From positions 3,410,001 through 3,474,000 of the forward strand of contig JAUKUA010000006.1 in NCBI GenBank assembly GCA_030549175.1: a DNA stretch of 64,000 nucleotides, in the 5' to 3' direction. Made by a program: the position numbers and the translations under genes. The notes below the pieces were generated by a model. That model saw only the letters and a program-made list of their open reading frames with translations, was not told the DNA's origin and did no database searches. This DNA comes from Lasiosphaeris hirsuta (Eukaryota; Ascomycota; Sordariomycetes; Sordariales; Lasiosphaeriaceae). Every line of letters begins with the position of its first letter. Position 1 is the stretch's first letter. This document shows positions 44,718 through 55,515 of this stretch, one piece after another.

Positions 44718-44964
44718 GGTATGTGTTTTAACTGTGGAAATCTATGTCGAAATCCATGTGGCAATCTATGTGGCAATCTGTGTGGCAATCTGTTTGTTTA
44801 TCACTTTACTAACTTAATCTCTAGCAAAGACACGAACCCCCCTGCGGTCACGGTCCCCAGGAGTCTTGCCAGACCCGGCAATGCCGTTTGCACCATTCAA
44901 ACGTCTAGTCCAGGGGATTAATAGGAAAACCACGAAGGCTGCTGGAAATGGCTCGTACATATAG
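44694..44964 (+). CDS. Possible small spliced gene for a basic peptide
   Basis: ATG at 44694 opens a 25-nt exon (MENKRRAR) ending at a GTATGT donor. The intron (44719-44824) has a CTAAC branch-like site and ends AATCTCTAG. Exon 2 (44825-44964) continues AKTRTPLRSRSPGVLPDP and ends KTTKAAGNGSYI, for 54 residues in all. The splice signals are strong and the join keeps phase. The same exon is also reached by a longer upstream frame in another phase, so this could instead be the 3' end of a decayed gene. No family recognised. Confidence 0.3.
44733..44792 (+). repeat. 12-bp tandem repeat, five copies
   Basis: Five successive units of the form tgtggcaatctr, with variation in the first two, lie inside the proposed intron 44719-44824. 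Confidence 0.75.
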
Positions 44965-46317
44965 GACCGAAGCGCTGTTTAGTGTCTTCAAGAGATAGCC
45001 AAGGCAACTTTGGCCGACATCATTCTCGGGTAGGAATTTACCAGTAATATAATCAGACATTTTAATTATATTCTATCATTGTCTATTTGGGGTCCTAGGC
45101 TCTCGCCTACTCGTACGGCCGGGAATCAAATTTGCCGGGAGACATGCGCAATGCTATAAAGTATACGGATATGGCTAGAATTTCACGGTTGGCTAATCAA
45201 ACGTACGCAAGTGCAGGACGACGTACCTAGTCGCCCGATCGCCGACCCGAGTAGATTCTGATACAGTAAGTCATGACGGGATACGATGTGATAATATGTG
45301 TGATAATTAAGTTGAATTAGATGCTAATGGGTTGACGTCCTGCCTCAGGTTGAAAAGTCATCGGGAGGATTGTGACGGCTGGCACACATGCGCACGCCGT
45401 CACGTAAACTCCTCCTACCTCGAAGAGAGCCATTCACTACCAGTATGGAAGACCGTTCACTGGAAGGACGAGTGGCCCGAGCTGCCTAGGACTCTTACAT
45501 AAGTCCAGAACCCGGCCACCACTCGTTCTTCCTCCTCTCTCTCCTTAGCTTGTTTTTACACAATCAAGGATAGGTTATCGCAGCCTTGTCTCTATATATC
45601 CTGACCTGCCGTGACAAGGATCTTAGTCTTAGTAGCAATGCTTTGGAGGAGGCTAGAGTGAACACCACAGGTGAACATTCCAACTGGCGGCAATGGTCTC
45701 GGTACTGGCACGGGAGCATCCAACGAGTATGGGGTACCTCGGGACTGCGATGGATCGTATTGGAGAGGGTAGTGATGGGTTTGAGGATAAATACCCCCGT
45801 CAAGAATTTCAACAACGTCGGGTGTGGCGTTGTAAAACAAAGTTAAAAACCTCTATAACTGCTAGTAATACAGAGGCTTACCTTCCTACAATTTTTATCA
45901 CTGTTCTATGTATGTGTGTGTGACTGATTTAACCTATGTTTCCAGCCTAATTTGAATTTGTTCGTAGCTCGAGATATTCTTTGGTTGTTTTGTGAGCGAG
46001 CGACACAGTTGTTCCTGCTGTCCATGCTCCGCAGCCTACATGACTCTGACCGGAGCGTTCGCGTTTGTTGGGATGAGACCGCCAAATGCCTCATGCTGGG
46101 CTTGATACTAAGGCTAATAGTGGATGCTATGTTCGACTTCGGTGATGGTACGGGTCGAGTTAAAGACGCATACCTCAGCTCAGGTGTCAATGGCTACACT
46201 ACTTTCTTTTATTATATCAATCTAGAATCTATTGAAAGTAGCCCTATGCAAAAGCACCATGAGTAAAACTTCGCCCCTATTAACCTAAATAAACTTCCCA
46301 ATCCGTCACCCCGGCCC

Positions 46318-47720
46318 TCAGGCCCCCACGGCATTGACTCTCGCAAGTCCATTCGCCTGCACCTCCGGGCCCGGCGTCAGCCTCCCTCTGAATACGGACG
46401 AGTCCGCAATCCGCGATGCCATGCGATCCGGCACCAGTTCGATATCGGGCGAGACCGACCGGGACCGGATGGGGCACTCGGAGGCGGGCGTGGCTACGCT
46501 GAGAAGCCTCGACGTGGTGGGCTGCGGCGCGAGGATGGTGGGCGACTCGGACTCAGCGGCATCGACGTGCCGGTCCCGCTCCCCGTTGACGAGGATCGTT
46601 TGGGCGGGGAGGGCCGGCTTGGACGGGCCGGTGCGGATTTTAGAGGGGAGGATTTGCTCGAAACCTTGGGCGCGGGCGACTTGCTCGATGCTCTTGAAGT
46701 ACTGGCTGGGTGTTAGTAACGGGGGTGCAAAACGGTGGGAGCGGGGGAGGGTTGCTGACCTTGACGGTCTTGACCTGCAGTTCGAGGGTGGCGTCCTCGT
46801 CGCAGACAATCATTGGGTGCGGATGCAGCTGCAGGCTCGAGAGCGTCCACATGTGGTTGACGCCTTGCTCGATACACCTTTGCAGAGCGAGGGACTTGCG
46901 CGCGCCATGCACGATGACGACGACCTCACGGGCCTCTAGCACAGTCTGCACGCCGACCGTCAGCGCCATCTTGGGCACCTGGTCGAGGTCGTCGTTGAAG
47001 AAGCGGCTGTTGGCTAGCACCGTGTCGTAGGCAAGCGTCTTGACGCGTGTTCGGGAGGCGAGACTGGAGCCCGGCTCGTTGAAGGCGATGTGGCCGTCTT
47101 CACCGATCCCGGCGAGAAACAGATCAATGCCCCCCGAGCTCTTGATCTTGGCCTCGTACTCGACGCATTCTGCTTCAAGGTTGGGCGCGTTCCCGTCTAG
47201 GATGTGGACGTTGCGTGGGTGGATGTTTACATGGGAGAAGAAGTGCTGCCACATGAAGGTGTGCTGTTCAATTCGGTCAATGACCCGAGTTCAGGGCAGC
47301 GCAGAAACTACAAAACACAGCGTACATAGCTTTGGGGGTGATCCCGTGGGATGCCGATATACTCATCCTGATGAGTAAGGACCGTCAGAGCTTGTATTCT
47401 TTTCTCATCGACACAGTCACAACCACCTGGATTACTTCCGCTTTCTTACCATGTTGAAGGTGACAACATTTTCGAACGAGATCTGTCATGTTGCTTCCGT
47501 AAGCTCACTTCAATGCCTTTTGGGGAGTTAATGTCCGCACCTCGCCGGCCTTGTACTTCTCTACGAGGATTCGGTAAACACCGAGCGGGCTTGACCCGGT
47601 AGGAAGACCAAGCACAAAGGGGTGTGCGGGAGCGGGGTCGAAGTGCTTGATTCTCTCGACAATGTAACTGGCTACGTAGAAGCTAGCAGCCTCAGTGTCG
47701 TCTCTGATGATGAGCCTCAT
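46318..47720 (-). CDS. dam1: Glucosamine-6-phosphate deaminase/isomerase
   Basis: Converts glucosamine-6-phosphate to fructose-6-phosphate and ammonia, the last step of GlcNAc catabolism. Exons: 47541-47720, 47450-47482 (33 nt), 47326-47367 (42 nt), 46760-47263 and 46318-46701, giving 380 residues. [20 protein letters not shown] is the standard start. Conserved motifs are [15 protein letters not shown] (phosphate loop), FNMDEYIG with the catalytic aspartate, [20 protein letters not shown] with the catalytic His and Glu, and [15 protein letters not shown]. The ~120-residue C-terminal extension after the catalytic fold is Ser/Pro-rich and absent from bacterial NagB; it is usual for fungal forms to be longer. 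It is the left end of the GlcNAc cluster and is divergent from the hexokinase gene. Also called nag1/nagB. Confidence 0.95.
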
Positions 47721-49879
47721 CTTGGGAGGAGAATGTGGGTTGCTGGGACTTAGGTGCAAGAGAAACTGCCGAAAGACAACTTAAAATGTAGACACATTCA
47801 CGGGGGACGGCCGAGCAAGGTTGTAGATGAGGGCCGAAGTTGGGACGGTTGAGCTTCATGCTGGGCGTGTAGTCACCTGCGGGTGGTGTGCCTTCTAGGG
47901 GGCACAAGGCGAGCAATCAGCACCAAGGGCCGCAGACCGCCGAGTTGGGTCCGACTTCATCGTGGATCGGGCCGGTGACTGGGGAGGCGGACGTGACGAA
48001 TGGCTCCGGATGACATCAGATAGGGGTCCTGATAGGTGATAGGGGGCAAAAAGTCAGATGGAACGTTTATGTTGCTCCCGTCGCTCAAGGAACCCGATCC
48101 AGCCCTAGCACAGCACTACGCAGTAGCAGCTCTAACTCCAGCCCCGGATTCTCAAGGATTCCCAAAGGTGGGGGGCACGCAGGGAACGTCAAGGGATGGC
48201 TTGTGCTGTAGTACGGCGTGATGGCTGCACCGAACTGCCAGCACTACCACGTTGTGTCCACCGGCGATAGCTTGGGTCATGGGCCGACCTAGCAGGGCAT
48301 TTGACGTCAGCAGAGCGAGGTTGTCCCTGCGGTGGAAATTCAGCAAGGGGGCATGTGAGCAGACAACTTAGTCATGATAGCTACCAACTCGTGGATTCGC
48401 GGCTTGAGGCTGAATCAGAGAGCCTCAAGTCATTCATCATGCAGTGCAATCGAACTGCTGCAGAAGCCCAAAGTGTTGGACGGCAAGAAGAGTGTGCGGC
48501 CTCAGACGCGCTGAAGTGATGGAAGCGAAGCGAAGCCGCAATTTCGTCTCGTGAGTCGTCCGGCCTGCGTGCCTGCCCCTTCCAGCCCAGGACTGCGCTA
48601 GAGAATTAAGCTTTTAGTGGCCCGTGCGCTCCACCCCCTCAAGAGCCCCTCCCAACAGCCTCCCGCCAGGGCGCCAAGCCGCTTGAAGTTCAGCAGCGAC
48701 TGCCACCAAACAAAAGACCCAAGCGCAACGTTACCTGAATGAATTCGCGACCGACGACGCAGAGGCCAGCAAGCACCAGCACCAGTCGCCTTCGATCCCT
48801 TCGACCCCTGCTGAATGGGGCAAGTGGTCTCCCGTCGCGCTCCCGGCCCAGTGGAGGAGTGGAGGAGAGAAGGCGATGAAAGCAGCAAGCACCAAGCGGA
48901 ACGTCTGCAGCATGTTTGGCCCTGCCTGCCCGCCTTGCCTGGCTTCCCTTATTGCCCAATTCCTGCGACGGCTCTCGGTCTTCTGTTACACAGCCCCGTC
49001 CGCCCCTGCCATTGGCCGTGAGCGCGGTCCCTTGAGTTTTGCAATTCCTGCCGCAATATGCTCGCATGCTCGGAGATATTCATCTTTACTGCTAGCGGGC
49101 CTGGCCGGTAATGCGCCGATCTACGACCCGCTTGTCGCCAGCTAGCACTTGCAAAAGTTGGAGGCTCTCTCCCAAGCTCCCGTCACTCCCCACGCCGCTC
49201 ACCAGCTCCCTCCAGCCACAGTCCACGTCCACATCCACGTCCATGTCCCTTGGGCCTTGATACACGTACCTTCCTACCTCCCTGCGTACCTGCCTGCGTG
49301 CCTGGCCTGTGCATTACGGGAGCAGTGGGCGAGCCTCCATCTTCTGTCTCCTCTCTCGCCTCTTTTCCCGGGTCTCTGCCGTGCTCCCGTAACCCCCTCC
49401 CCCTGTGCACATTTTGCGTACGGCAGGATACATGGCAAACTGAAAAGTACTACCGCACCTATACGACGGGAACCTTAAGACCGCCTTTGCGTCCGTCATC
49501 CGTCATCTGCCATCTGGCATCTGGCGCCCCCAGCGGGTTCCATTTTTCCCGTACCAGCCCTTTTAGGCCTGGAAGGGTTGTTCTTACCGATTCAAGCTAC
49601 GAGGTGCGAGGTGCAAGTCGCAAGGTGCAAGGTGTAAGGTGCCAGCCACATCCACATCCAGCAGACCAAGAAAACGTGTTGGGCTCTTGCGCTCGTTGCG
49701 TCCAGACACTGGCCATCCTCTCTCTTTCGTTGTGGGGACATGGCATAGCAGCAGCAGCAGCCAAGGTACCTCGAACGCAACCGCCGTTCTGGAATGCCCC
49801 TCTCCGCCTCCGTCTCCCATTCCAGATGACTTAAAAGGGCCTGGCATCTGCCCTCCACCCTGTTCCCGTCTCGAGTGAC
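47721..49879. other. Divergent promoter region (dam1 / hxk3)
   Basis: About 2.2 kb shared by the deaminase and hexokinase genes. It probably carries cluster regulatory sites and a pyrimidine-rich 5' UTR for the hexokinase gene (48,900-49,870). No coding region supported. Confidence 0.45.
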
Positions 49880-51609
49880 ATGCGGCCACTCATTTCCGCA
49901 ATGATAGCGCTACGGGATGTTCTCGTCGCCACCATCAAGTCGCTTCTAAGGGGCAAGTCCCTCCTCCAAACCATGCTCGCCTTTTGGATCAGTCCGCCCA
50001 CTGTCACGGGCCAGGATGCGAAATCACCAAGGAAGTCTGCTGGGAGGCCCGTCGCCGACTTCCTCAAGGAGGCCGAGACCCTCCTCCTCGGACCCATCGA
50101 CGGCGACGGACTGGGAGACTTCTCAGCCAAGCTGAAGGCCCAATTCCGGCGGGGTCTCTGGTCCAACCCGGCCTGCATGCTCCCGTCGTACAATCATCAA
50201 CTTCCCACTGGTCATGAGCGTGGCCAATTCCTGGCTCTCGATGTCGGCGGGTCAACTCTGCGTGTGGCGCTGGTGGAGCTGAGAGGCCGCGGGGCCAAGG
50301 GCTCGGCGAGCAACATTGTTCGGTTCGACTCTTTCAAGATTGACAATCAAGTTCGCGCCCTAGTTGGTGTCGCATTTTTTGACTGGATGGCTGCCCGGAT
50401 CCTTCAAACCGTCGCCGAGGGGAGCAAGCAGGGCCATAGTCCCGAGGACCCACTTCTCATGGGTTTGGCCTGGAGTTTTCCCATCAAGTAAGTTGCCACT
50501 GCGACAGCAAATGCTGCCAACATCACCGCTGACCCCGGCAGTCAAACTTCCTCAAAAGGAGGAGAGCTTTGCGGCATGGGTAAAGGTTTCCTCGCAGCAG
50601 AAGGCCTTCTTGGCCAAGACTTGGGGGACATCATCAAGCTTGCGTGTCATAAAAAGGGGCTGCACATAGAACTGTCAGCCATCGTGAATGACTCGACTGC
50701 TGCGTTACTATCCGAGGCCTACCTTACCTCGTCGACGCGATTCGGCTTGATTTTGGGAACTGGTGTCAACATCGCCGTCCACTTTCCCGTCGCCACCATC
50801 GATCAGCCAAAGTACGGCGATCGGCCGGATGCGTGGCATGAGAAAGCGAGCCATGTCATTGTCAACACAGAACTTGGCATGTTTGGCAAGGGTATTCTGC
50901 CGCTGACCAAGTGGGACCACCTGCTCAACAAGGGCCATACCCGACCTGACTTCCAGCCCATCGAACATCTTGTTAGTGGCTTTTATCTGGGGGAAGTGTG
51001 CCGGATAGCCCTGTTGGACGCCATCGACTCGACGGGGATCTTTGGCGGCGTTGTGCCACCGTCGCTGCTATCTTCCTATTCTCTTGACACGGAAACCCTG
51101 TCGATGATAGAGGCGTAAGCAACCTATCTTGTTCCAGCACCATGTCGCGTCAGCTAACCAGACGCAGGGATACCACCCCATCCTTCGAGGCTGGCCGCCA
51201 GATATTTGCATCTCGTCACCCCTCGCCTGTCGAGCCTGGCACTGCCGACATCGCCGTCTTACGAACCCTTTGCTCGTACATTTCGCGCCGGTCCGCCTCG
51301 ATCGTTGCCGCGTCTCTCTTTGCACTGTGGGAGCTGAAAGTTGAGACAGAGACGGAATTTCTGGAGTCGTTGCCGGCCAACTCGCCGTTTGCGGAAGAGA
51401 CGGAGCCAGAACTGAAGAGCGCCCGTACTACGGTCGCTTTCAACGGGTCCGTCATCGAGTTTTATCCCGGCTATCAGGCCAACCTTCAGCAATACATTGA
51501 CAGTCTTATCTCCACAACCGGTGGGGATGCGTCGAGGTCGATGGAGATGGTGGCAGCCAAGGAGAGTTCGTTGCTCGGTGCTGCGGTGGCACTTGCTTGT
51601 TTGGAGTGA
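49880..51609 (+). CDS. hxk3: Hexokinase-family sugar kinase, likely GlcNAc kinase
   Basis: Presumed to phosphorylate GlcNAc to GlcNAc-6-phosphate, the role of cluster-linked Hxk1/Nag5 (Candida) and Hxk3 (Trichoderma). Exons: 49880-50487, 50542-51114 and 51168-51609, giving 540 residues. Hexokinase motifs are FLALDVGGSTLRVALVEL (phosphate 1, about 117-134), LAWSFPINQTS (sugar binding), SAIVNDSTAALLSE with the catalytic aspartate, LILGTGVNIAVHFP (phosphate 2) and VNTELGMFG with the sugar-binding glutamate. Compared with glucose hexokinases, LGGTN reads VGGST and TKGF reads GKGF, in line with a different sugar preference. A ~40-residue N-terminal extension with hydrophobic character precedes the fold. 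GlcNAc as substrate is inferred from position in the cluster. Confidence 0.9.
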
Positions 51610-52204
51610 AGCTTATGCAAGATATCCATAACTGACGTTCGGGAAATCACTCTAGTGCAAATTCTACGATACGAGGTAGTTGGGCGCGGGGAGGTGCATT
51701 GTCAGGTAAAGGTGCCAGGTCCTGGGTAGATCTGGGCGTTATTGCGATGTATGTATATAAATGGGGAGGGTCACTTTTGCGAATTTCGGAGGATGGTTGA
51801 CGAACGCAGGCTCAAATTTAACGAGTAAGATATCTTTGGCTTCACGAGCTGAGAGACTAAATTCACAGGGAGCGGTGATGTAGATATTAAATAGTCATAT
51901 TCTTCTGATGTCATAAATCCAACCCGGATTCCCTAGTTAAGTTCATCCCAAGGAGATACAAGCAGACACGAGGCGTGCAGTTCGTGTTCAGATAGATACA
52001 GATATCATACAACCAAAGAAGACGAACAAGAACCTGTGGCAGAGAGATAATGACCAAAGCCGGACGTAATGCTGCGTAAACGCCATGTCATCGTCCTAAT
52101 CCATTCCTATACCCAAGTAAATCAGCCAGCCCCGCCCATACTTTAATCCCTACGCTACCCTAAAAAAGTCCCAGGGGAAAGATACGCCTAAAAACGACTC
52201 TTTG
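51610..52204. other. 3' flank between convergent hxk3 and ron1
   Basis: About 600 bp of AT-richer sequence between two convergent stop codons. Nothing else seen. Confidence 0.55.
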
Positions 52205-52966
52205 CTACTCGGCTGCAAAGTACCGTTTCGTCTTGCTGATCGACTGTTGCGCCTTGACTTCGGGTGGCACAATCGTGTGGTGTACCACGTGTGGGCGGTA
52301 CACAGCATCGACAGGAGGCATCCTATTGGTTCACACCGAGTGAGTCGCGGCACGATCAACTGACGTCAAAAGCAACAGGAGAAGAAAAACATACCAGTCA
52401 TCCAAGCTCAGCGGGAAGTACTCGTACAGCATATCCGCGGTTTCAAGCGGACTCCCAGCGGACTTGTGTCGCCCGCTGACTACTGGCGCCCCCGACCCGG
52501 CCGACTTGCCGCCACCTATGAACTGCGGGCTCTGCATGCTGTCGCCCGAGGTAGACGACCGGTTAGGGCTGCGCTCGTCCTCGGACAGGGAGAGGTTGAT
52601 GGGGAGGGTTGCCGAGGATGTGCCGCGCGGGACGGTTGACGCCATCTTGGAGGGCGGGCTGGTAAACTTGTTGCGGACTGGAGGGTTGGTGTTGGTGTCA
52701 GGGGATGTCACGGCCCACGAGGGAACGGGCGGCCGAGTTACGTTGGGGGAGACGGCCATCTTTTTGCTTGGGTGCGGGTTGGAGTTTGGTGTGGAAAAGG
52801 GGTGGGGTGTCGTTGACCAGTCGTTGGATTGCTGTCCGAAAGGGGTAAGCATCACGTTTGCCTTGGGGGCAGAGCCTCCAAAAAGAGATCACATACCTGT
52901 ATGTTCCCCAGCGAGTGGTACCGCTGCATATTTTGCGCCAAATCCCCCCGTTCTTGAAGTTGCTGT

Positions 52967-53037
<71 letters not shown>

Positions 53038-54299
53038 TTGCTGGTGCTGCTGTAGCTGCTGTTTGTTAATCATACCGCCGCTCGGTGCTCCTAACAAAGG
53101 CTCGGTGCCCCTTCGTTCTAACTTCTTATCCCCGGTCAACGGCACATCCTTCCGGCTGTCGAAATTCCTCGGGCTCCGGCCCCGCACAATGACAGGGCCA
53201 GACTGGATCTCTGCAATCTTGATGAACTCGGCGCCTTTGACCTTGGCCAGCAGGCCGATCTGCACGACATAGTGCTGCTGTAGCCCCTTGCGTCGCCCAT
53301 TGTTGGCCGTCGCGTGTTTGAACTGAAGCCGCTTCCACGACACGGGGACCGACACCCGACCGCCTTCAACCTCCTGGCCTCCGCTCGCCAAGTCAATCGG
53401 AACGTTGGGCGGGGCGGTGCTGCCGGCTACTACCTTCGCGTCGTCGCCTCCCGCTAGCCCTCCTGCGCCGGCTACACCTGTTGGGTTGCTGCTGCTCTTC
53501 CATGGAATCGAGATGATCTCAGTCGCCTTGCCCTCGATGCTCTCGATAGCCGCAATGGAAGCCACTAGCTCGGTGATGGGCGCCTGCCGACCTTGTTCAT
53601 CGACGCAATGCGCCACATGCCGCGGCAGCGTAATCTGGCCCGAACATTGCCACAAATTCCGGCGATAGCACGTCAGCTCGAGCGGACGCCCTGTGTTGTT
53701 GGCATCGCCAAAGACGTCCTCGGCGACGAAGAACATGCCGTATAACTCGGCCGTCATGCCCGGCTCGGCGAATTGGCCCGACTCGTCGACGAGCGCCGCC
53801 TTGCCGGGGATCGGCGTCCCGAAGCCCAGCAGTTTGTCATCGAGCTCCTGCGGCGAGGAAGCCTCATCATCCGGGGGGCCCGAGGCATCTGCCACGCCGC
53901 CGTGGGCCCCGTGCGAGCCGCCGTTTCCGATGCCGAGACCATGACCGTGGCCGTGGCCGTGGCCATGATTATGGCTGTGGCTATGACTAATATCGTAAGG
54001 TCGCGCGTACGAGAAGGGGTCTTCGAAGGTGTTGCCGAAGTTCTCGAAATCGTAGGCTGTCGGGGTGAAGGGGAGCCCGGACAGCCCGCCGTTCACGCTG
54101 TCGCTGCAGACACAAGAATTAGTCTTATGACCGCCGCCGTACCTCTTCACACTACTTACAGCAGCGAATCGTCAAATCCAAGATCTGCCTCGAACGCCTC
54201 GATCCCTAGCGATTGCCCCAGAGCATCGTTGGTACCGGCGCCGGCAGCGCCAGGGGCGGCGCTTGTCGACAGCGTCGGCAGAGAATTGAAAGTGGCCAT
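52205..54299 (-). CDS. ron1: Ndt80-like transcription factor, cluster regulator Ron1
   Basis: p53-like DNA-binding regulator of the Ndt80/PhoG family. Its relatives Ron1 in Trichoderma and Candida control GlcNAc use. Exons: 54160-54299, 52897-54103, 52395-52831 and 52205-52322, giving 633 residues. The N-terminus is acidic, with a His-Gly repeat (about 86-104). The Ndt80 domain (about 165-375) includes LELTCYRRNLWQCSGQ, WKRLQFKHATANNGRRKG and GPVIVRGRSPRNFDS, the last two being family hallmarks. A very long glutamine tract encoded by mixed CAA/CAG follows (from about 395). A Ser/Pro-rich tail ends YEYFPLSLDDWMPPVDAVYR and a basic KTKRYF. All four exons keep phase. It sits between the hexokinase and GH3 genes, supporting a role as in-cluster regulator. 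Confidence 0.92.
52959..53061 (-). repeat. Long CAA/CAG polyglutamine tract in ron1
   Basis: About 100 bp of mostly alternating CAA and CAG codons on the coding (minus) strand, with few interruptions (one His near the start). Mixed codons make it a hexamer-like repeat, which is likely to vary in length between strains. Confidence 0.9.
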
Positions 54300-55515
54300 C
54301 AAAAGCTCGTCCTAGATCATTGTCGCCTTCACCACGGCTCTCGCTGGGAGGAGAAGAGACGGCGCATATGCGGGCTGTTGGCGGTTCCGAGCGGAGATGG
54401 CAATGGCACTGGCAATCGCGAGACGTCGATGATGTGCGCCTTTCGTTGGTGGGTTGGTAGGTACCGTGAAATCATCCAAGTCGCAAGGGGATCTCGACCA
54501 ATCCGGGGCGATCCAGTGCAGCGCGATAGCAATTGGAAACACAGCCTCCCCGTCAGTTGTTGAAGGGGCCAGTCCGTAGTCAGTCCGGTTGATAGAGAGC
54601 TGTGCCGCTTTGCGAGAGGTAGAACTTATCACACAGCCGCCTTGTCGCTGTTGTCGCTCCCAGTCGCTAACTGAACAAGCTGGGAGACGCGGGCCTGGGA
54701 AAGGCGAGCCGCCACACGGTTGCACACAACCCTCACACGACCCCTCCCGCACCTTCCTGTCTTCGTGGTCGTGCTAACCGACCTGAGGCAATCTGAATCA
54801 CAGTCACCTCACCCAACCCTGACCCACGTTAGTGCTTTGTCTGCAAATGAAGACTACTATCGGTTGACCTTGAGACTATATCAGCACCAATTCCTCTCCT
54901 TCTTTCCCATCCATCCCACGACCATCGGTATTTATCGCAAAAAAAGAATATCAAATCCGGGGGTCGTTTGGAAATAAGGCCGAAGGCGCAGCGCTATTTC
55001 CAGCCCTTGGCTGCGCCAGCCCTGGCGTCCAGGGTTCTTCCCTTGTGCCGGCCGTCTAGCCTCGACCTCTCGAGCGCTGCCATTCGCTGGCTCACGGGTT
55101 TGGCTGACGTTGAGCGCCGTGGGGCCTTCGATCTGCTGCGGGGTGCTGAGGAACATCCATGGAAGCTTGGACGGCCAGGCACACGCGGGCGGGCGGGATG
55201 ACAGTCAACGGCCATCTGGCAACGGCCAAGATCTGGGATCCTACCAGACCAATCTTCATCAGCTGGTGCCTGCTGCCTGCTGCCCATCACCCCACGCCCA
55301 CCCCTTATCGATGTAACACATCTCAATTCTGAAGGCCATAGCGACATGTTCCCATTACTCATCAGGATGTTGGAAACCGCAAGAAAATAACCAGGCTAGA
55401 ATACACAAAAAACCTCCTCGAGTTGGATATAGCAACATGTCAAAACAGACGCCCCCACTTAAGAACAAACCGAACCAAGCCCCTGAACCCCTTTCCTCAA
55501 CCCTGATTCCGCTGC
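54300..55515. other. ron1 promoter / GH3 3' flank
   Basis: About 1.2 kb between two genes on the same strand. It should hold the ron1 promoter and the 3' UTR of the GH3-GNAT gene. No gene supported. Confidence 0.5.

Larger units (their letters stand above)
43026..46317. other. Gene-poor island flanking the GlcNAc cluster
   Basis: About 3.3 kb, AT-richer than its surroundings, between the ceramidase promoter and the first cluster gene. It contains a copy of the dispersed repeat (43970-44230), a degenerate lysine/arginine-rich frame (about 44281-44717), a possible small spliced frame (44694-44964) and a 12-bp tandem array. Between 45580 and 46270 both strands carry open frames of about 80-105 codons with no recognisable product. 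I cannot support a full-length gene. Confidence 0.5.

Noticed and set aside
45586..46266. Open frames of 80-105 codons on both strands between 45.6 and 46.3 kb
   Set aside because: No start-plus-splice model gives a longer coherent protein and no family resemblance was found. A link to a lost transporter would be speculation.
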